From Xanthobacter sp. NM-59 (GTDB lineage Bacteria; Pseudomonadota; Alphaproteobacteria; Rhizobiales; Xanthobacteraceae), in the NCBI RefSeq assembly GCF_021401125.1, contig NZ_JACBFQ010000002.1, positions 310,001 through 374,000 of the forward strand: a stretch of 64,000 bases of DNA. Direction: 5' to 3'. Made by a program: the position numbers and the translations under genes. Below the pieces are notes generated by a model. It was given only the letters and a program-made list of their open reading frames with translations, was not told where the DNA came from and made no database searches. This document shows positions 9,252 through 18,419 of the stretch, piece after piece (the first letter of the stretch is position 1; each line of letters begins with the position of its first letter).

Positions 9252-10040
9252 ATGTCCGATTATGATCGCAACGTCGCCGGGCGTTGGAACCCGTCGGTGG
9301 CACGCTCGCAGGCCGCGATCGACCAGGGGCTGCGTTCGTACATGCTCAGCGTGTACAATTACATGACGCTGGGCCTCGCCATTACGGGCGCCGCCGCGCT
9401 CGGCATCTACATGCTGTCCGTCACCACCGACCCGAGCCTTGCCGTGGGCCAGGTGAAGGGCGGCATCATGCTCACCCAGCTCGGCTACGCTTTGTTCGTG
9501 AGCCCGCTGAAGTGGGTGGTGATGCTGGCGCCGCTGGCAGCGGTATTCTTCCTGAGCTTCCGTGTGGAGCGGATGAGCGTGGCGGCCGCGCAGATCACCT
9601 TCTGGGTCTATGCGGGCCTGGTGGGCGTGTCGCTGGCCACCATCTTCCTCGTCTACACCCATGAGAGCATCGTCCGGGTGTTCTTCATCACCGCGGCTTC
9701 CTTCGGCGCGCTGAGCCTTTACGGCTACACCACGCAGAAGGACCTCTCCGGCATGGGCACGTTCCTGATGATGGGCCTGTTCGGCATCATCATCGCCTCG
9801 CTGGTGAACATCTTCCTCGGCTCCTCGATGCTTCAGTTCATCGTGTCCGTGGTGGGCGTGCTGGTGTTCGCGGGCCTCACCGCCTACGACACCCAGCGCA
9901 TCAAGGAGATGTATTTCGAGGGCGACGACGTGGCGGTGATGGGCAAGAAGGCCATCATGGGCGCGCTCACCCTCTATCTGGACTTCATCAACCTGTTCAT
10001 GATGCTGCTCCAGCTCTTCGGGAACCGCGGCAACGACTGA
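9252..10040 (+). CDS. BAX inhibitor-1/YccA family membrane protein
   Basis: Integral inner-membrane protein of 262 residues with about seven membrane helices, typical of the TMBIM/BI-1 family. A soluble N-terminus (MSDYDRNVAGRWNP) precedes GLRSYMLSVYNYMTLGLAITG. The C-terminal signature GLTAYDTQRIKEMY and LYLDFINLFMMLLQLFG are hallmarks of the family. Members are linked to proton-sensitive calcium leak; the role in bacteria is not settled. A purine-rich site (GAAGGGGAACG) sits just before the ATG. A strong terminator follows 25 bp after the stop, so the gene is monocistronic. Confidence 0.93.
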   Translation: MSDYDRNVAGRWNPSVARSQAAIDQGLRSYMLSVYNYMTLGLAITGAAALGIYMLSVTTDPSLAVGQVKGGIMLTQLGYALFVSPLKWVVMLAPLAAVFFLSFRVERMSVAAAQITFWVYAGLVGVSLATIFLVYTHESIVRVFFITAASFGALSLYGYTTQKDLSGMGTFLMMGLFGIIIASLVNIFLGSSMLQFIVSVVGVLVFAGLTAYDTQRIKEMYFEGDDVAVMGKKAIMGALTLYLDFINLFMMLLQLFGNRGND

Positions 10041-10065
10041 CGCATTCCAGGATCGCACGATTTGG

Positions 10066-10095
10066 AAACCCCGGCTTCGGCCGGGGTTTTTTTTT
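10066..10095 (+). terminator. Rho-independent terminator after the BI-1 family gene
   Basis: Stem CCCCGGC / GCCGGGG with a TTCG tetraloop, preceded by AAA and followed by nine T residues. A textbook intrinsic terminator. Confidence 0.95.
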
Positions 10096-10308
10096 GCCTG
10101 GACGGTGCGGCGGCACCCGCCCCCACGCCCCGGCGGGAGGCCGGTAGCCAATGGCGCTTTCGCGCTACGCTCAAGGAGCATAAGAGGGTTGTGCGTGCTG
10201 TCCGTGCGAGGCCGAATCGGCGGACCGGCGCCAGAGGCGGGCGCGTCTATCGCCACAGGCGCGCTTTAGCGCCTCTGCATCCCTCGCAGCTTTGTGGAAG
10301 ACAGGTCC

Positions 10309-10830
10309 ATGCCGATCCGCCCAGCCACTCCCGAAGACAGCCCCGCCATCGCTGCCATCTATGACGCCGCCGTGCTGGCCGGCACCGCCTCCTTCGAGAT
10401 CGACCCGCCCGGGCCGGAGGAGATGGCGCGCCGCCAGCAGGCCATCATCGCCGCAGGCTATCCCTTCCTGGTGATGGAAGAGAACGGACAGGTGGTGGGC
10501 TATGCCTATGCCAGCGCCTTCCGCCCCCGCGTCGCCTATCTGAACACGGTGGAGAACTCGGTCTATGTGGACGAGACCATGCACGGCCGTGGCATCGGCA
10601 AGGCCCTGCTGGAGGCCCTGATCATCGAGTGCGAGGCGCGCGACTTCCGGCAGATGGTGGCCGTCATCGGCGATAGTGGCAATGAAGGCTCCATCGCCCT
10701 GCACCGCGCCTGCGGCTTCGCGCCCATCGGCACCCTGCCCGCCACCGGTTTCAAGCTGGGGCGCTGGATCGACACCGTTCTGATGCAGCGCGCCCTCGGC
10801 CCCGGCGCCAGCGCCCTGCCGAGCCGCTGA
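10309..10830 (+). CDS. GNAT N-acetyltransferase, phosphinothricin acetyltransferase-like
   Basis: 173 residues. The pattern MPIRPATPEDSPAIAAIYD, FRPRVAYLNTVENSVYVD, HGRGIGKALLEALI (acetyl-CoA binding loop, about 97-110) and NEGSIALHRACGF matches the Pat/MddA subgroup that acetylates phosphinothricin, methionine sulfoximine or related amino acids. The actual substrate is unknown. The ATG at 10309 gives the family start; a GTG five codons upstream is possible. It is monocistronic and converges on argB through a shared bidirectional terminator. Confidence 0.88.
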   Translation: MPIRPATPEDSPAIAAIYDAAVLAGTASFEIDPPGPEEMARRQQAIIAAGYPFLVMEENGQVVGYAYASAFRPRVAYLNTVENSVYVDETMHGRGIGKALLEALIIECEARDFRQMVAVIGDSGNEGSIALHRACGFAPIGTLPATGFKLGRWIDTVLMQRALGPGASALPSR

Positions 10831-10894
10831 GGCGCGGCGCCGGCGGCGCTTCGGCGCGGCAGGCTTCCGCAGTGGAGTTCGCGCGCGAAACATG

Positions 10895-10925
10895 AAAGGC
10901 CCGGAAGCACCGCTTCCGGGCCTTT
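10895..10925. terminator. Bidirectional terminator between the GNAT gene and argB
   Basis: Perfect 14-bp stem AAAGGCCCGGAAGC / GCTTCCGGGCCTTT with a 3-base loop. A-rich and T-rich ends on both sides let it serve both convergent genes. It ends 4 bp from the argB stop codon. Confidence 0.9.
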
Positions 10926-10929
10926 GTCG

Positions 10930-11835
10930 TCAGCGGGTGATGAGGGTGCCGGCGCCGTGGTCGGTGAGAAGCTCCACCAGCACGGCGTGGGGCACCTTGC
11001 CGTCGAGGATGACCACGCCTTCCACGCCCTTTTCCAGGGCATAGATGCAGGTTTCCACCTTGGGGATCATGCCGCCGGAAATGGTGCCGTCGGCGATCAG
11101 CGCGTGCGCCTCGGCGATGGTGAGCTTGGGGATGAGCTGCTTGTTCTTGTCCAGCACGCCGGGCACGTCGGTCAGCATAAGCAGGCGCTTGGCGCCGAGC
11201 GCGCCGGCAATGGCGCCGGCGAAGGTGTCGGCATTCACATTATAGGTGCCGCCATCCACGGCCGCCGCCACCGGCGCCAGCACCGGCACCAGGTCGCGGC
11301 CGAGGATCTGGTCCAGCACCATGGTGTCCACGGTGTCGGGCTCGCCCACGAAGCCGAGGTCCACCACCTGCTCGATCTTGCTGCCGGGATCGACCACGGT
11401 GCGGCTAGCCTTGCGGGCGCGCACCATGTTGCCATCCTTGCCGCACAGGCCGATGGCCTTGCCGCCGGCCTCATTGATGAAGCCCACGATCTGCTTGTTG
11501 ATGGAGCCCGCAAGCACCATCTCCACGATCTCGACGGTGGCTTTGTCGGTCACGCGCAGGCCGGCCGCGAACTCGGACTTGATGCCGAGCTTCGTCAGCA
11601 TGGCGCCGATCTGCGGGCCGCCGCCGTGCACCACGACCGGGTTCACCCCGGCCTGCTCCAGAAGCACGATGTCGCGCGCGAAGTGGCGGGCCACTTCCTC
11701 GTCGCCCATGGCGTGGCCGCCGTACTTCACCACGATGATGGTGTCGTCATAGCGCTGCATGTGAGGCAGCGCCTTGGCCAGGACTTCAGCCTGGAGCTGC
11801 GCTTCCGCGATGGGGGACAGGACGGTCTCGGTCAT
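10930..11835 (-). CDS. argB: Acetylglutamate kinase
   Basis: Phosphorylates N-acetylglutamate in arginine synthesis (cytoplasm). A member of the amino-acid-kinase family: VVKYGGHAM (35-43), [30 protein letters not shown] and [15 protein letters not shown] for N-acetylglutamate and nucleotide binding. The 301-residue length with an N-terminal helix (about 1-30) is typical of hexameric, arginine-inhibited enzymes. The ATG at 11835 is preferred; a TTG five codons upstream is in frame. It is not clustered with other arg genes here. Confidence 0.97.
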   Translation of the reverse strand: MTETVLSPIAEAQLQAEVLAKALPHMQRYDDTIIVVKYGGHAMGDEEVARHFARDIVLLEQAGVNPVVVHGGGPQIGAMLTKLGIKSEFAAGLRVTDKATVEIVEMVLAGSINKQIVGFINEAGGKAIGLCGKDGNMVRARKASRTVVDPGSKIEQVVDLGFVGEPDTVDTMVLDQILGRDLVPVLAPVAAAVDGGTYNVNADTFAGAIAGALGAKRLLMLTDVPGVLDKNKQLIPKLTIAEAHALIADGTISGGMIPKVETCIYALEKGVEGVVILDGKVPHAVLVELLTDHGAGTLITR

Positions 11836-12169
11836 GGAGATCTCGCTCAAGCGGGTCAGCCCGAGGGGCTTTTGAGGGACCTGCGGGCGGGTGCCGGCGC
11901 CGGTCCCTGGAACGGCGCCCTCATAGCCCGTTCGTCGCCGCCGGGGAAGGGCGCGTGCCGCTGTTGACAGGTGACGGGAGGGTCATTCCACCGCTCGCGA
12001 AAACGTGATGATAAGGAGCCTCCGGCGCACCACAATCGAGGTGCGAAGAGCACGCCGCACGGCGTGTCCACCGGGTGCCGAGACCGCCGCTGTTCGAGAC
12101 CATCACCGCTCCCGCATTCAACCCAAGCATGCACGCTTCAGGGCGGGCATCCTCAGGCAGAACCCCTCC
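11836..12169. other. Divergent intergenic region, argB and membrane-protein gene
   Basis: About 330 bp. A TTGACA hexamer occurs near 11964 but has no convincing -10 partner at 16-18 bp. No gene or repeat is seen. Confidence 0.35.
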
Positions 12170-13795
12170 ATGTCCGCCCAGACCCAGTCTCCGACCCCGA
12201 AGGCACCTTCTGCCGGCCTGCGCCTGCCGCCCCGGCGCCCCCATGACCTGTCGCGCGGCCTCATCGCGGTGCTGTTCGTGGTGTGCCTGGCGATCGCCGC
12301 CATCCCGATCCTCACGCACCCCATTCCACCCCTGTCGGACTATGTGAACCACCTGGCGCGCATGCACATCATCGCCGCGCTGCCCCTCGACAAGGATTTG
12401 GCCCGCTTCTATTTCCTGGATTGGTCCATCCTGCCGAACCTGATGATGGACATGGTCGTTCCCATCATCGACCGGTTCACGAACATCTATCTGGCGGGCG
12501 AGATCTACACGCTCATGTGCTTCGCCCTCATCACGGGCGGCACGCTGACCTTGCACCGGGCCCTGTTCGGCAGCTGGTCGGCCATTCCCCTGCTCGCCTT
12601 CCCGCTGCTCTACAACGCCATCTTCCTCGTTGGCGTGATGAACTATTATTTCGGCATCGGGCTTGCGCTGTTCGCCCTCGCCTTCTGGAGCCTGCTGCGC
12701 GACAGGCCCTGGCCGGCGCGCTACGCGGTGTCCACGGCGTTCGTTGTGGCCCTGTTCTTCTGCCACCTGTTCGCCGCCGGCGTTTACGGCATCGGCATTC
12801 TCTCGTTCGAGCTGGGGCGCCTGTTCACGCGGCGCAACACGCCGCTGGTGCCGCGTCTGGTGGATTTCGTCGCCTCGGGCCTGCCGTTCCTGGTGATGGT
12901 GCCCATGCTCATCGCCAGCCCCACCTGGGGCCTGTCGACCCAGAATATCTGGGAGCCCCAGGGCAAGCTCCAGGGCGTCGAGTTTGTCATCAACGTCTAT
13001 TACGACATCGTCGCCTTCGTGCTCACCGGGGTGGTGGTGCTGGCGGCGGCCTGGGCCATTCAGCACCGGCTGCTGCGCACCAGCCCGCTGCTGGTGCCGC
13101 TGCTGGTGGTGTCGGGCGCGGTCTATCTCGCCATGCCGCGCGTGGTGTTCGCTTCCTATCTCGCGGACCAGCGCCTGCCCATCGCCATCGCCTTCATGGT
13201 GCTGGCCACCATCCAGGTGGATCTGCGCCACCGTCTGGCCCAGCGCGGTTTCATGGTGGTGCTCATCATGCTGTTGGCCGTGCGCGTGGGCGAGGTGCAG
13301 ATGGTGTGGAACCGCCTCACCCAGTGGACGACGAATTTCGACAAGTCCATCAGCCTCATCCACCCCGGCTCGCGGGTGCTGGTGGCCTATGCGGACGCGC
13401 AGGGCGGCAACGACCCGCGGGACCTTGGCCTGGTGCATGCCGCCTGTCTCGCCATTATCGAGCGCTCAAGCCTCGTCACCACCGCATTTGCGGTGAAGGG
13501 CAAGCAGATCCTGCGCGTGCACACCCCCTATCGCGACCATGTGGACACCGAGGACGGCACCCCGCCTTTGGTGGAACAGCTGCTGCTGACCGAGGAGGAA
13601 TCCACCCCCGACGGCCCCCGCTACTGGGACCTGTGGCCCCAGCATTTCGATTATGTCTACCTGCTGTTCACCGAGCGCGGCGCGCCCAATCCCGATCCCG
13701 ACCGGCTGAAGATGGTCTATGAGGGCGAGCGCTTCCAGCTCTACCAGGTCATCGCGCCCAAGCCGGCCACGCCGCCCGCCGCCGCCAGCAACTAG
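12170..13795 (+). CDS. Multi-pass membrane protein, possibly GT-C-type
   Basis: 541 residues with about ten predicted membrane helices. An early extracytoplasmic loop contains PPLSDYVNHLARMHI (about residues 51-65), and a soluble C-terminal domain (about 405-541) follows. This layout, with an acidic residue in the first loop after TM1, recalls GT-C lipid-linked-sugar glycosyltransferases, but I recognise no named family. The ATG at 12170 gives a polar Pro-rich N-terminus followed directly by TM1; upstream in-frame codons look non-coding. phnM follows 180 bp downstream, separated by palindromic repeats, so the two are probably transcribed separately. Confidence 0.75.
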   Translation: MSAQTQSPTPKAPSAGLRLPPRRPHDLSRGLIAVLFVVCLAIAAIPILTHPIPPLSDYVNHLARMHIIAALPLDKDLARFYFLDWSILPNLMMDMVVPIIDRFTNIYLAGEIYTLMCFALITGGTLTLHRALFGSWSAIPLLAFPLLYNAIFLVGVMNYYFGIGLALFALAFWSLLRDRPWPARYAVSTAFVVALFFCHLFAAGVYGIGILSFELGRLFTRRNTPLVPRLVDFVASGLPFLVMVPMLIASPTWGLSTQNIWEPQGKLQGVEFVINVYYDIVAFVLTGVVVLAAAWAIQHRLLRTSPLLVPLLVVSGAVYLAMPRVVFASYLADQRLPIAIAFMVLATIQVDLRHRLAQRGFMVVLIMLLAVRVGEVQMVWNRLTQWTTNFDKSISLIHPGSRVLVAYADAQGGNDPRDLGLVHAACLAIIERSSLVTTAFAVKGKQILRVHTPYRDHVDTEDGTPPLVEQLLLTEEESTPDGPRYWDLWPQHFDYVYLLFTERGAPNPDPDRLKMVYEGERFQLYQVIAPKPATPPAAASN

Positions 13796-13837
13796 GGTGT
13801 TTTCGGGCACGCCGTTCCGTGTGAGGAAAGCGCGCCT

Positions 13838-13884
13838 GCTCCATGAATGGGAGCCCCCGCCCATTTCATAAAGCGGGGAAATGC
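13838..13884. repeat. Palindromic intergenic elements upstream of phnM
   Basis: Two adjacent hairpins: GCTCC / GGAGC (13838-13854) and CCCCGC / GCGGGG (13855-13878), followed by AAATGC. The second shares TTTCA and CGGGGAAATGC with the element after murF. Confidence 0.5.
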
Positions 13885-13975
13885 GCCAAGAGAGGCCCCC
13901 GGCGTCATGGCGCTGTCACCCATTTCTGTCAGGGCGGGACATTCCCTGCCCCGACAGCACGCATCCGGAGTCGTG

Positions 13976-15109
13976 ATGGAATCCGTCCTCACCCATGCCC
14001 GCCTTGTCCTGGACGACCGCGTCGTCGAGGGTACGCTGGTGGTGCGCGACGGCCTCATCACAGCCGTGGAGGAAGGCCGCAGCCACATCGCCGCGGCGGT
14101 GGACTGCGCGGGCGACTTCATCTGCCCCGGCCTCATCGATCTGCACACGGACGCGCTGGAAAGCCACTTCGTGCCGCGCCCCAAGGTGTTCTGGCCTGAC
14201 GCCCGGGCCGCCGCCCTGGCCCATGACGGGCAGGTGGTGGCCAGCGGCATCACCACCGTGTTCGACGCCATCTGCGCCGGCGGCTTTGACCAGGCCAAGA
14301 TGGAGCGGCGCGAGCTGTTCACCGTCATGCTCGACGCGGTGGAGGACGGGGCGGACCTGTTCCGCGCCGATCATCGCATTCATCTGCGCTGCGAGATGAC
14401 GGATCCGGACCTGATGAGCCTGGCCGCCCCGGCCCTGGAACGGCCGAAAGTGGGCCTGGCCTCCCTCATGGACCACACGCCCGGTGCGCGGCAGTGGCGC
14501 AATGTGGAGAGCCTGCGCAGCTTCCTTTTGGGCATCGGCAAGACCGCCGCCGAGGCGGAGGCGGAGATCGAAACCCGCGCTGCCCGCGGCCGCGCCTCGG
14601 TGGCGCTCAATTTCGGCCCGCTCTCGGACCTGCTGCGCGGCACCTCCATCATCCGCGCCAGCCATGACGACACCACGCCGGAGCATGTGGAGCTGGCGCA
14701 GGACGCGGGCTGCACCATCAGCGAGTTTCCCACCACCGTGGTGGCGGCGCGCTCCGCCCATGCCGCCGGCCTCACCACCATTGGCGGCGCGCCCAACGTG
14801 GTGCGCGGCGGCTCCCACTCCAACGGCGTGGCCATGAAGGATCTGGTGGCCGAGGACCTACTCGACGCGCTGGCTTCCGATTACGTGCCCGCCAGCCTGC
14901 TGCAGGCGGCGACCGCGCTCCACTTCCGGCAGGGTGTGCCGCTGTGGGATGCGCTGGCACTGGTGACATGCGCGCCGGCGCGCATGGCCGGCCTTGCCGA
15001 TCGCGGCCGCCTCGCCCCCGGTCTGCGCGCCGACATCACGCGTTTCCACATGGTGGAGGGCACGCCTGTGGTCCGGCAGGTGCTGGTGAGGGGCGAGCGC
15101 GTCTTCTAG
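13976..15109 (+). CDS. phnM: PhnM-like RPnTP diphosphatase (amidohydrolase family)
   Basis: In the C-P lyase pathway PhnM removes pyrophosphate from alpha-D-ribose 1-methylphosphonate 5-triphosphate. Signatures: metal-binding IDLHTDALESH (54-64), an ASHDDTTPEHV loop, TISEFPTTVVAA, GAPNVVRGGSHS and SSDYVPAS-like ASDYVPASLL. The 377-residue length is normal. The ATG at 13976 is chosen because the upstream in-frame stretch is repeat DNA. Oddities: no phnG-L or phnN neighbours, and the usual SGNV turn after GGSH reads SNGV. It could be a paralogue with another triphosphate substrate. Confidence 0.85.
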   Translation: MESVLTHARLVLDDRVVEGTLVVRDGLITAVEEGRSHIAAAVDCAGDFICPGLIDLHTDALESHFVPRPKVFWPDARAAALAHDGQVVASGITTVFDAICAGGFDQAKMERRELFTVMLDAVEDGADLFRADHRIHLRCEMTDPDLMSLAAPALERPKVGLASLMDHTPGARQWRNVESLRSFLLGIGKTAAEAEAEIETRAARGRASVALNFGPLSDLLRGTSIIRASHDDTTPEHVELAQDAGCTISEFPTTVVAARSAHAAGLTTIGGAPNVVRGGSHSNGVAMKDLVAEDLLDALASDYVPASLLQAATALHFRQGVPLWDALALVTCAPARMAGLADRGRLAPGLRADITRFHMVEGTPVVRQVLVRGERVF

Positions 15110-15227
15110 CCGTCCGGCCAGCCCCGTAACACGCCGCGCGCAGCTCACCGGTGCAGGACCGCGACCGTTCTGCGGCCGCCCCGCGCTCAAGCCAAGAGAA
15201 AGACCGACAAGCGGAGAGCGCTCAGCC

Positions 15228-16289
15228 TCAGAAGGCCGGCGGCAGGTTGCCCACCGGGAAGCCCCCAAGCCTGAGGCTACCGGACTTGAAGGTTACCGCG
15301 AAGGTGACGCCCTTGCGCCCCTCCACCTCGGCAGGCTTGCCGACCATGGCGAGGGCCCCCACCACGGGCGAGAGCTCCGGCGGCACCATTCCGGCCTGGT
15401 CGAGCTGCTTCATCAGGTCATTGAGCCCAGCAAAGCCGAGATCCAGATTGCCATTAAGCCGCCCCGCGGGATCCAGCGACAACGCCCCCTTCGCGGAGGC
15501 CACCACCTGCGGCGTGGTGATGGCGAAGCGGTCGAGCCGCGCCACGCCGCCGGCCGCAGCCCACGCCTTCAGGCGCTGCGCCACCGGCATGGGCCGCAGG
15601 TCCGCCGCCGCCGACACGAGGCCTTGCAGGGATACATCCACCGGGCCAGGGCTGCCCGCCTCCGACAAAATGGCGCTTTCCCCACCGGTGACGCCGGCTG
15701 CATATTCCAACCCGTCCGGCCCGGAGGCCGCCGGCACGCGGCGGACGTGGAATTCCAGCAGACGCGCGGAAAGCAGGGAGCGACCCGACGTGTCCGCCGG
15801 TTCCTCGATCCGCGGATCATGCACGGAAAGGGAGAAGCGTTCCGGCTGGCCGCTGAGATCGCCGACGCCGCTCATCTGCAGCAGGCTCCAGGTGGCGGCG
15901 TACGACTGCCCGGTGGTCCGGTTCTCCACCCGCGCGGGCGGCGTGAATTCGGAAACGATGTGGTTGGGCGCCCAGATCTGCGCCACCGCATGGGCTGCCA
16001 CCGCCGTCACCCGCATGGGCTCTCCGCCGCGGGTTTCCAGGCTCGGCTCCATGCACACCAGCTCGAAGCGGAAGGGGAAGCCCGCGAGGCGACGATCCGC
16101 GCAATTCCAGATGCGCCCGAGCCGGGCCTCGCGATCCACCCAAGCGTCAATCTCATGTTCGGCGCGATTGGCCGCGTAGACCCAGACGCCGCTCCAGATC
16201 ACCGCCAGCAGCAGCAGGAGCACCACGGGCACGATGACGAAGCGTGAGGTCAGGTGCTTGGCGGGGGCGTCTGCGGCGGGCATGCGCAT
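15228..16289 (-). CDS. DUF2125 family protein
   Basis: 353 residues. One N-terminal membrane helix (FVIVPVVLLLLLAVIWSGVW) is followed by a long periplasmic domain that starts YAANRAEHEIDAWVDREA and contains GFPFRFELVC, a typical DUF2125 pattern of alphaproteobacteria. No enzymatic motif is visible. It resembles long beta-rich lipid-transfer-like envelope proteins only in general layout. Two ATGs (16289, 16283) are close together; GGAGAAGG precedes the first. It is divergent from the ChaC-like gene across 124 bp. Confidence 0.85.
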   Translation of the reverse strand: MRMPAADAPAKHLTSRFVIVPVVLLLLLAVIWSGVWVYAANRAEHEIDAWVDREARLGRIWNCADRRLAGFPFRFELVCMEPSLETRGGEPMRVTAVAAHAVAQIWAPNHIVSEFTPPARVENRTTGQSYAATWSLLQMSGVGDLSGQPERFSLSVHDPRIEEPADTSGRSLLSARLLEFHVRRVPAASGPDGLEYAAGVTGGESAILSEAGSPGPVDVSLQGLVSAAADLRPMPVAQRLKAWAAAGGVARLDRFAITTPQVVASAKGALSLDPAGRLNGNLDLGFAGLNDLMKQLDQAGMVPPELSPVVGALAMVGKPAEVEGRKGVTFAVTFKSGSLRLGGFPVGNLPPAF

Positions 16290-16413
16290 CCTTCTCCGTG
16301 GGCGGCAGGGCGGGTGCAGTGCGAATCGGCATCGCCGCGCTTGCGGCGGACGCCGGGCGCTGTTAGGCGACGGCGGAAGGGATCTGTCAACGCCAAGGAT
16401 ATCCGCGCCGATC

Positions 16414-17013
16414 ATGACGGAAGATGACGGAGCTGGCCACGACCGCTGGGTGTTTGCCTACGGGTCGCTGATGTGGAACCCGGGCTTTGCCTTCGCCGAG
16501 CGCTGCGAGGCCCGGCTGATCGGGGCCCACCGCTCGCTCTGCGTCTATTCCTTCCACCATCGCGGCACCCCGGAGGCGCCCGGGCTGGTGCTGGGGCTGG
16601 AACTGGGTGGGTCGTGCCGTGGCATCGCCTACCGGGTCAGCGCCGAACGGTGGGCCGAGACCCACGCGTATCTGACGGCCCGCGAGCAGATTTCAGGCGT
16701 CTATCGCGAATGCGTGCGCCGGGTGCAGCTGTTGGACGGGACGCGGCGCGCGGCGCCGGCCACGGCCTATCTGGTCAATCGCGGCCACGCGCAATATGCG
16801 GGCGCGCTCACGCGGGAACAGCAACTCGCACTGGTGAAGCGCTCCCACGGCAAGTCCGGCCCCAATGCGGATTACGTGTTCTCGACCGTCAGCTCCCTTG
16901 AGGAGCTGGGGCTGGCCGATCCGGATCTGGCGTGGATCGCCCATCATCTGCGCCATGAGCACGGATTGCCCCACGCGGCGTCGCAGGCGGACGGCGATTC
17001 GGAACGCGACTGA
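16414..17013 (+). CDS. ChaC-type gamma-glutamylcyclotransferase
   Basis: 199 residues of the GGCT fold. The substrate loop VFAYGSLMWNPGF (13-25) is diagnostic, followed by SFHHRGTPEAPGLVLGLE and a conserved glutamate in YLTAREQISGVY. The ChaC branch degrades glutathione to 5-oxoproline and Cys-Gly in the cytoplasm, so a thiol-turnover role is likely. The ATG at 16414 lies 124 bp from the divergent DUF2125 start. It appears monocistronic. Confidence 0.92.
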   Translation: MTEDDGAGHDRWVFAYGSLMWNPGFAFAERCEARLIGAHRSLCVYSFHHRGTPEAPGLVLGLELGGSCRGIAYRVSAERWAETHAYLTAREQISGVYRECVRRVQLLDGTRRAAPATAYLVNRGHAQYAGALTREQQLALVKRSHGKSGPNADYVFSTVSSLEELGLADPDLAWIAHHLRHEHGLPHAASQADGDSERD

Positions 17014-17115
17014 CACGCGCCGCTGCGGCGAAGCACCGCCTACAGCCACGCCCGAAGCGTGCGTGTAGGCGAAGGCGCAGATGCCGTTTCCCCCGCGAAG
17101 AATGAGAAGGTCCGC

Positions 17116-17541
17116 TCAGGCGGCGTGGCGGCTTGCGAGTTCCGCGCCGCGCACCACCATGGGCAGGCGCGGGGCCCGAGCTTCCAGCGCGCGGCAGGCG
17201 GGTAGAGGACCGGTCAGCAGCCGAACGAGCCCAGGAGGGGCATTCTCCCCGAGCACATGGATGTGGATTTCGTCGGCCTCGAGCCGCTGCGCCATGCGCC
17301 GCGCATCCTCGCCGCTGCGTCCCACCCACATGGCCATGGAGCCGGCGGGCGTGCGGCGGGCGACGATGGCAAGGGCATCCGGATAATCGGGCGCCTCGTC
17401 AGCCGGATAGACCGAAAACACATGCCGCACGCCGTCTCCATCGCGCCAGAAGCGGTAGCGCGCTCCGAGCGCGCCGTGCTTCAAACCGGTGAGGCAGCCG
17501 GCGTCGGTCAAGGGAATGAGGAGCGAATCAGTCGCGTTCAT
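17116..17541 (-). CDS. Conserved hypothetical protein (141 aa)
   Basis: I do not recognise the family. A compact soluble protein begins MNATDSLLIPLTDAGCLTGL and contains YRFWRDGDGVRHVFSVYPAD and EDARRMAQRLEADEIHIHVL. No membrane segment or known motif is visible. Its frame has strong codon bias like the neighbours. It lies downstream of plsC on the opposite side of a 32-bp gap and reads in the same direction, so it could be co-transcribed. The phrases around VFSVYPADEAPDYPDA suggest a small alpha/beta domain. Confidence 0.7.
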   Translation of the reverse strand: MNATDSLLIPLTDAGCLTGLKHGALGARYRFWRDGDGVRHVFSVYPADEAPDYPDALAIVARRTPAGSMAMWVGRSGEDARRMAQRLEADEIHIHVLGENAPPGLVRLLTGPLPACRALEARAPRLPMVVRGAELASRHAA

Positions 17542-17573
17542 GGGAACGAAACTAGAACACCCAAGAATCCCGA

Positions 17574-18419
17574 TCAAGAGTTTTCCACAGTAGTGGACAA
17601 CGGGGATGACGCGGCCTCCCGCAGGAGTTCCGGAGGCGCCCTCTCGCCCAGCTCCCTCAGGCCCTCTTCGAGCAGGCGAGTGCTGGCGGTTTCGATATCG
17701 CTTTCGAGCCGCGCCATGAAGGCGGCGCGGCCGAGCCCCGGCGCGATCGGCGGCAGGATATCGACCCGGATGGTGCCCGCCCGCTTGATGAACGCGCGGC
17801 GCGGCCAATAGAGGCCGGAATTGAGCGCCACCGGCAGGCAGGGCACGCCCAGCGCGCCATAGAGGTGCGCAACGCCGAACTTGTAATCCGGCGGCGCACC
17901 CGGCGGCCGGCGGGTTCCCTCCGGGAAGATCAGGATCTGGCGGCCATCCTCCACCTCGGCGCGAGCGATGCGGGTCATGGCCTTCAGCGCGCTCATGCCG
18001 GCGCTACGGTCCACCGGGATCATCCGCGCCTTCTTCAGGTGCCAGCCCAGCAGGGGAATGAGGGTCAGTTCCTTCTTGAGCACGAAGGCGGCGTCGGAGA
18101 ACAGCGGCAACAGGGCCAGCGTTTCCCAGGCGGATTGGTGCTTGGCGGCGATCAGCAGGGGGCCGGCCGGAATGTTCTCGCGGCCAGCGATCTCCACCCG
18201 GACGCCGCAGATGAGCCGCAGCAGGGCGCTGTTGGTCTTCGACCAGCCCAGCACCGCATATTTCCAGTGCACCTTGCGGGGTAGCAGCAGCAGCGGCAGG
18301 AAAGCCACCACATAGATGGTCGTCACCGCATAGAATGCGGCCAGGAATACCAGCGAACGCAGCGCCGTCACCACTTCGGAAAGCTCCCTCTCGCCCCTTG
18401 TATCAGGGGTGGCATGCAT
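17574..18419 (-). CDS. plsC: 1-acyl-sn-glycerol-3-phosphate acyltransferase family (PlsC)
   Basis: Transfers an acyl chain to lysophosphatidic acid at the inner membrane. 281 residues. An N-terminal membrane helix (LVFLAAFYAVTTIYVVAFLP) is followed by the acyltransferase motif KHQSAWET (H-x4-E in place of the usual D), IPVDRS, and the glycerophosphate-binding FPEGTRR. The start ATG at 18419 overlaps the ydcF stop by one base (TGATG), indicating translational coupling. It is last in the ftsE-ftsX-ydcF-plsC operon. It may act on ornithine-lipid or other lysolipids rather than LPA. Confidence 0.9.
   Translation of the reverse strand: MHATPDTRGERELSEVVTALRSLVFLAAFYAVTTIYVVAFLPLLLLPRKVHWKYAVLGWSKTNSALLRLICGVRVEIAGRENIPAGPLLIAAKHQSAWETLALLPLFSDAAFVLKKELTLIPLLGWHLKKARMIPVDRSAGMSALKAMTRIARAEVEDGRQILIFPEGTRRPPGAPPDYKFGVAHLYGALGVPCLPVALNSGLYWPRRAFIKRAGTIRVDILPPIAPGLGRAAFMARLESDIETASTRLLEEGLRELGERAPPELLREAASSPLSTTVENS

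Noticed and set aside
11964-11990. TTGACA as a -35 promoter box for the membrane-protein gene
   Set aside because: No acceptable -10 hexamer lies 16-18 bp downstream, so it cannot be told from chance.
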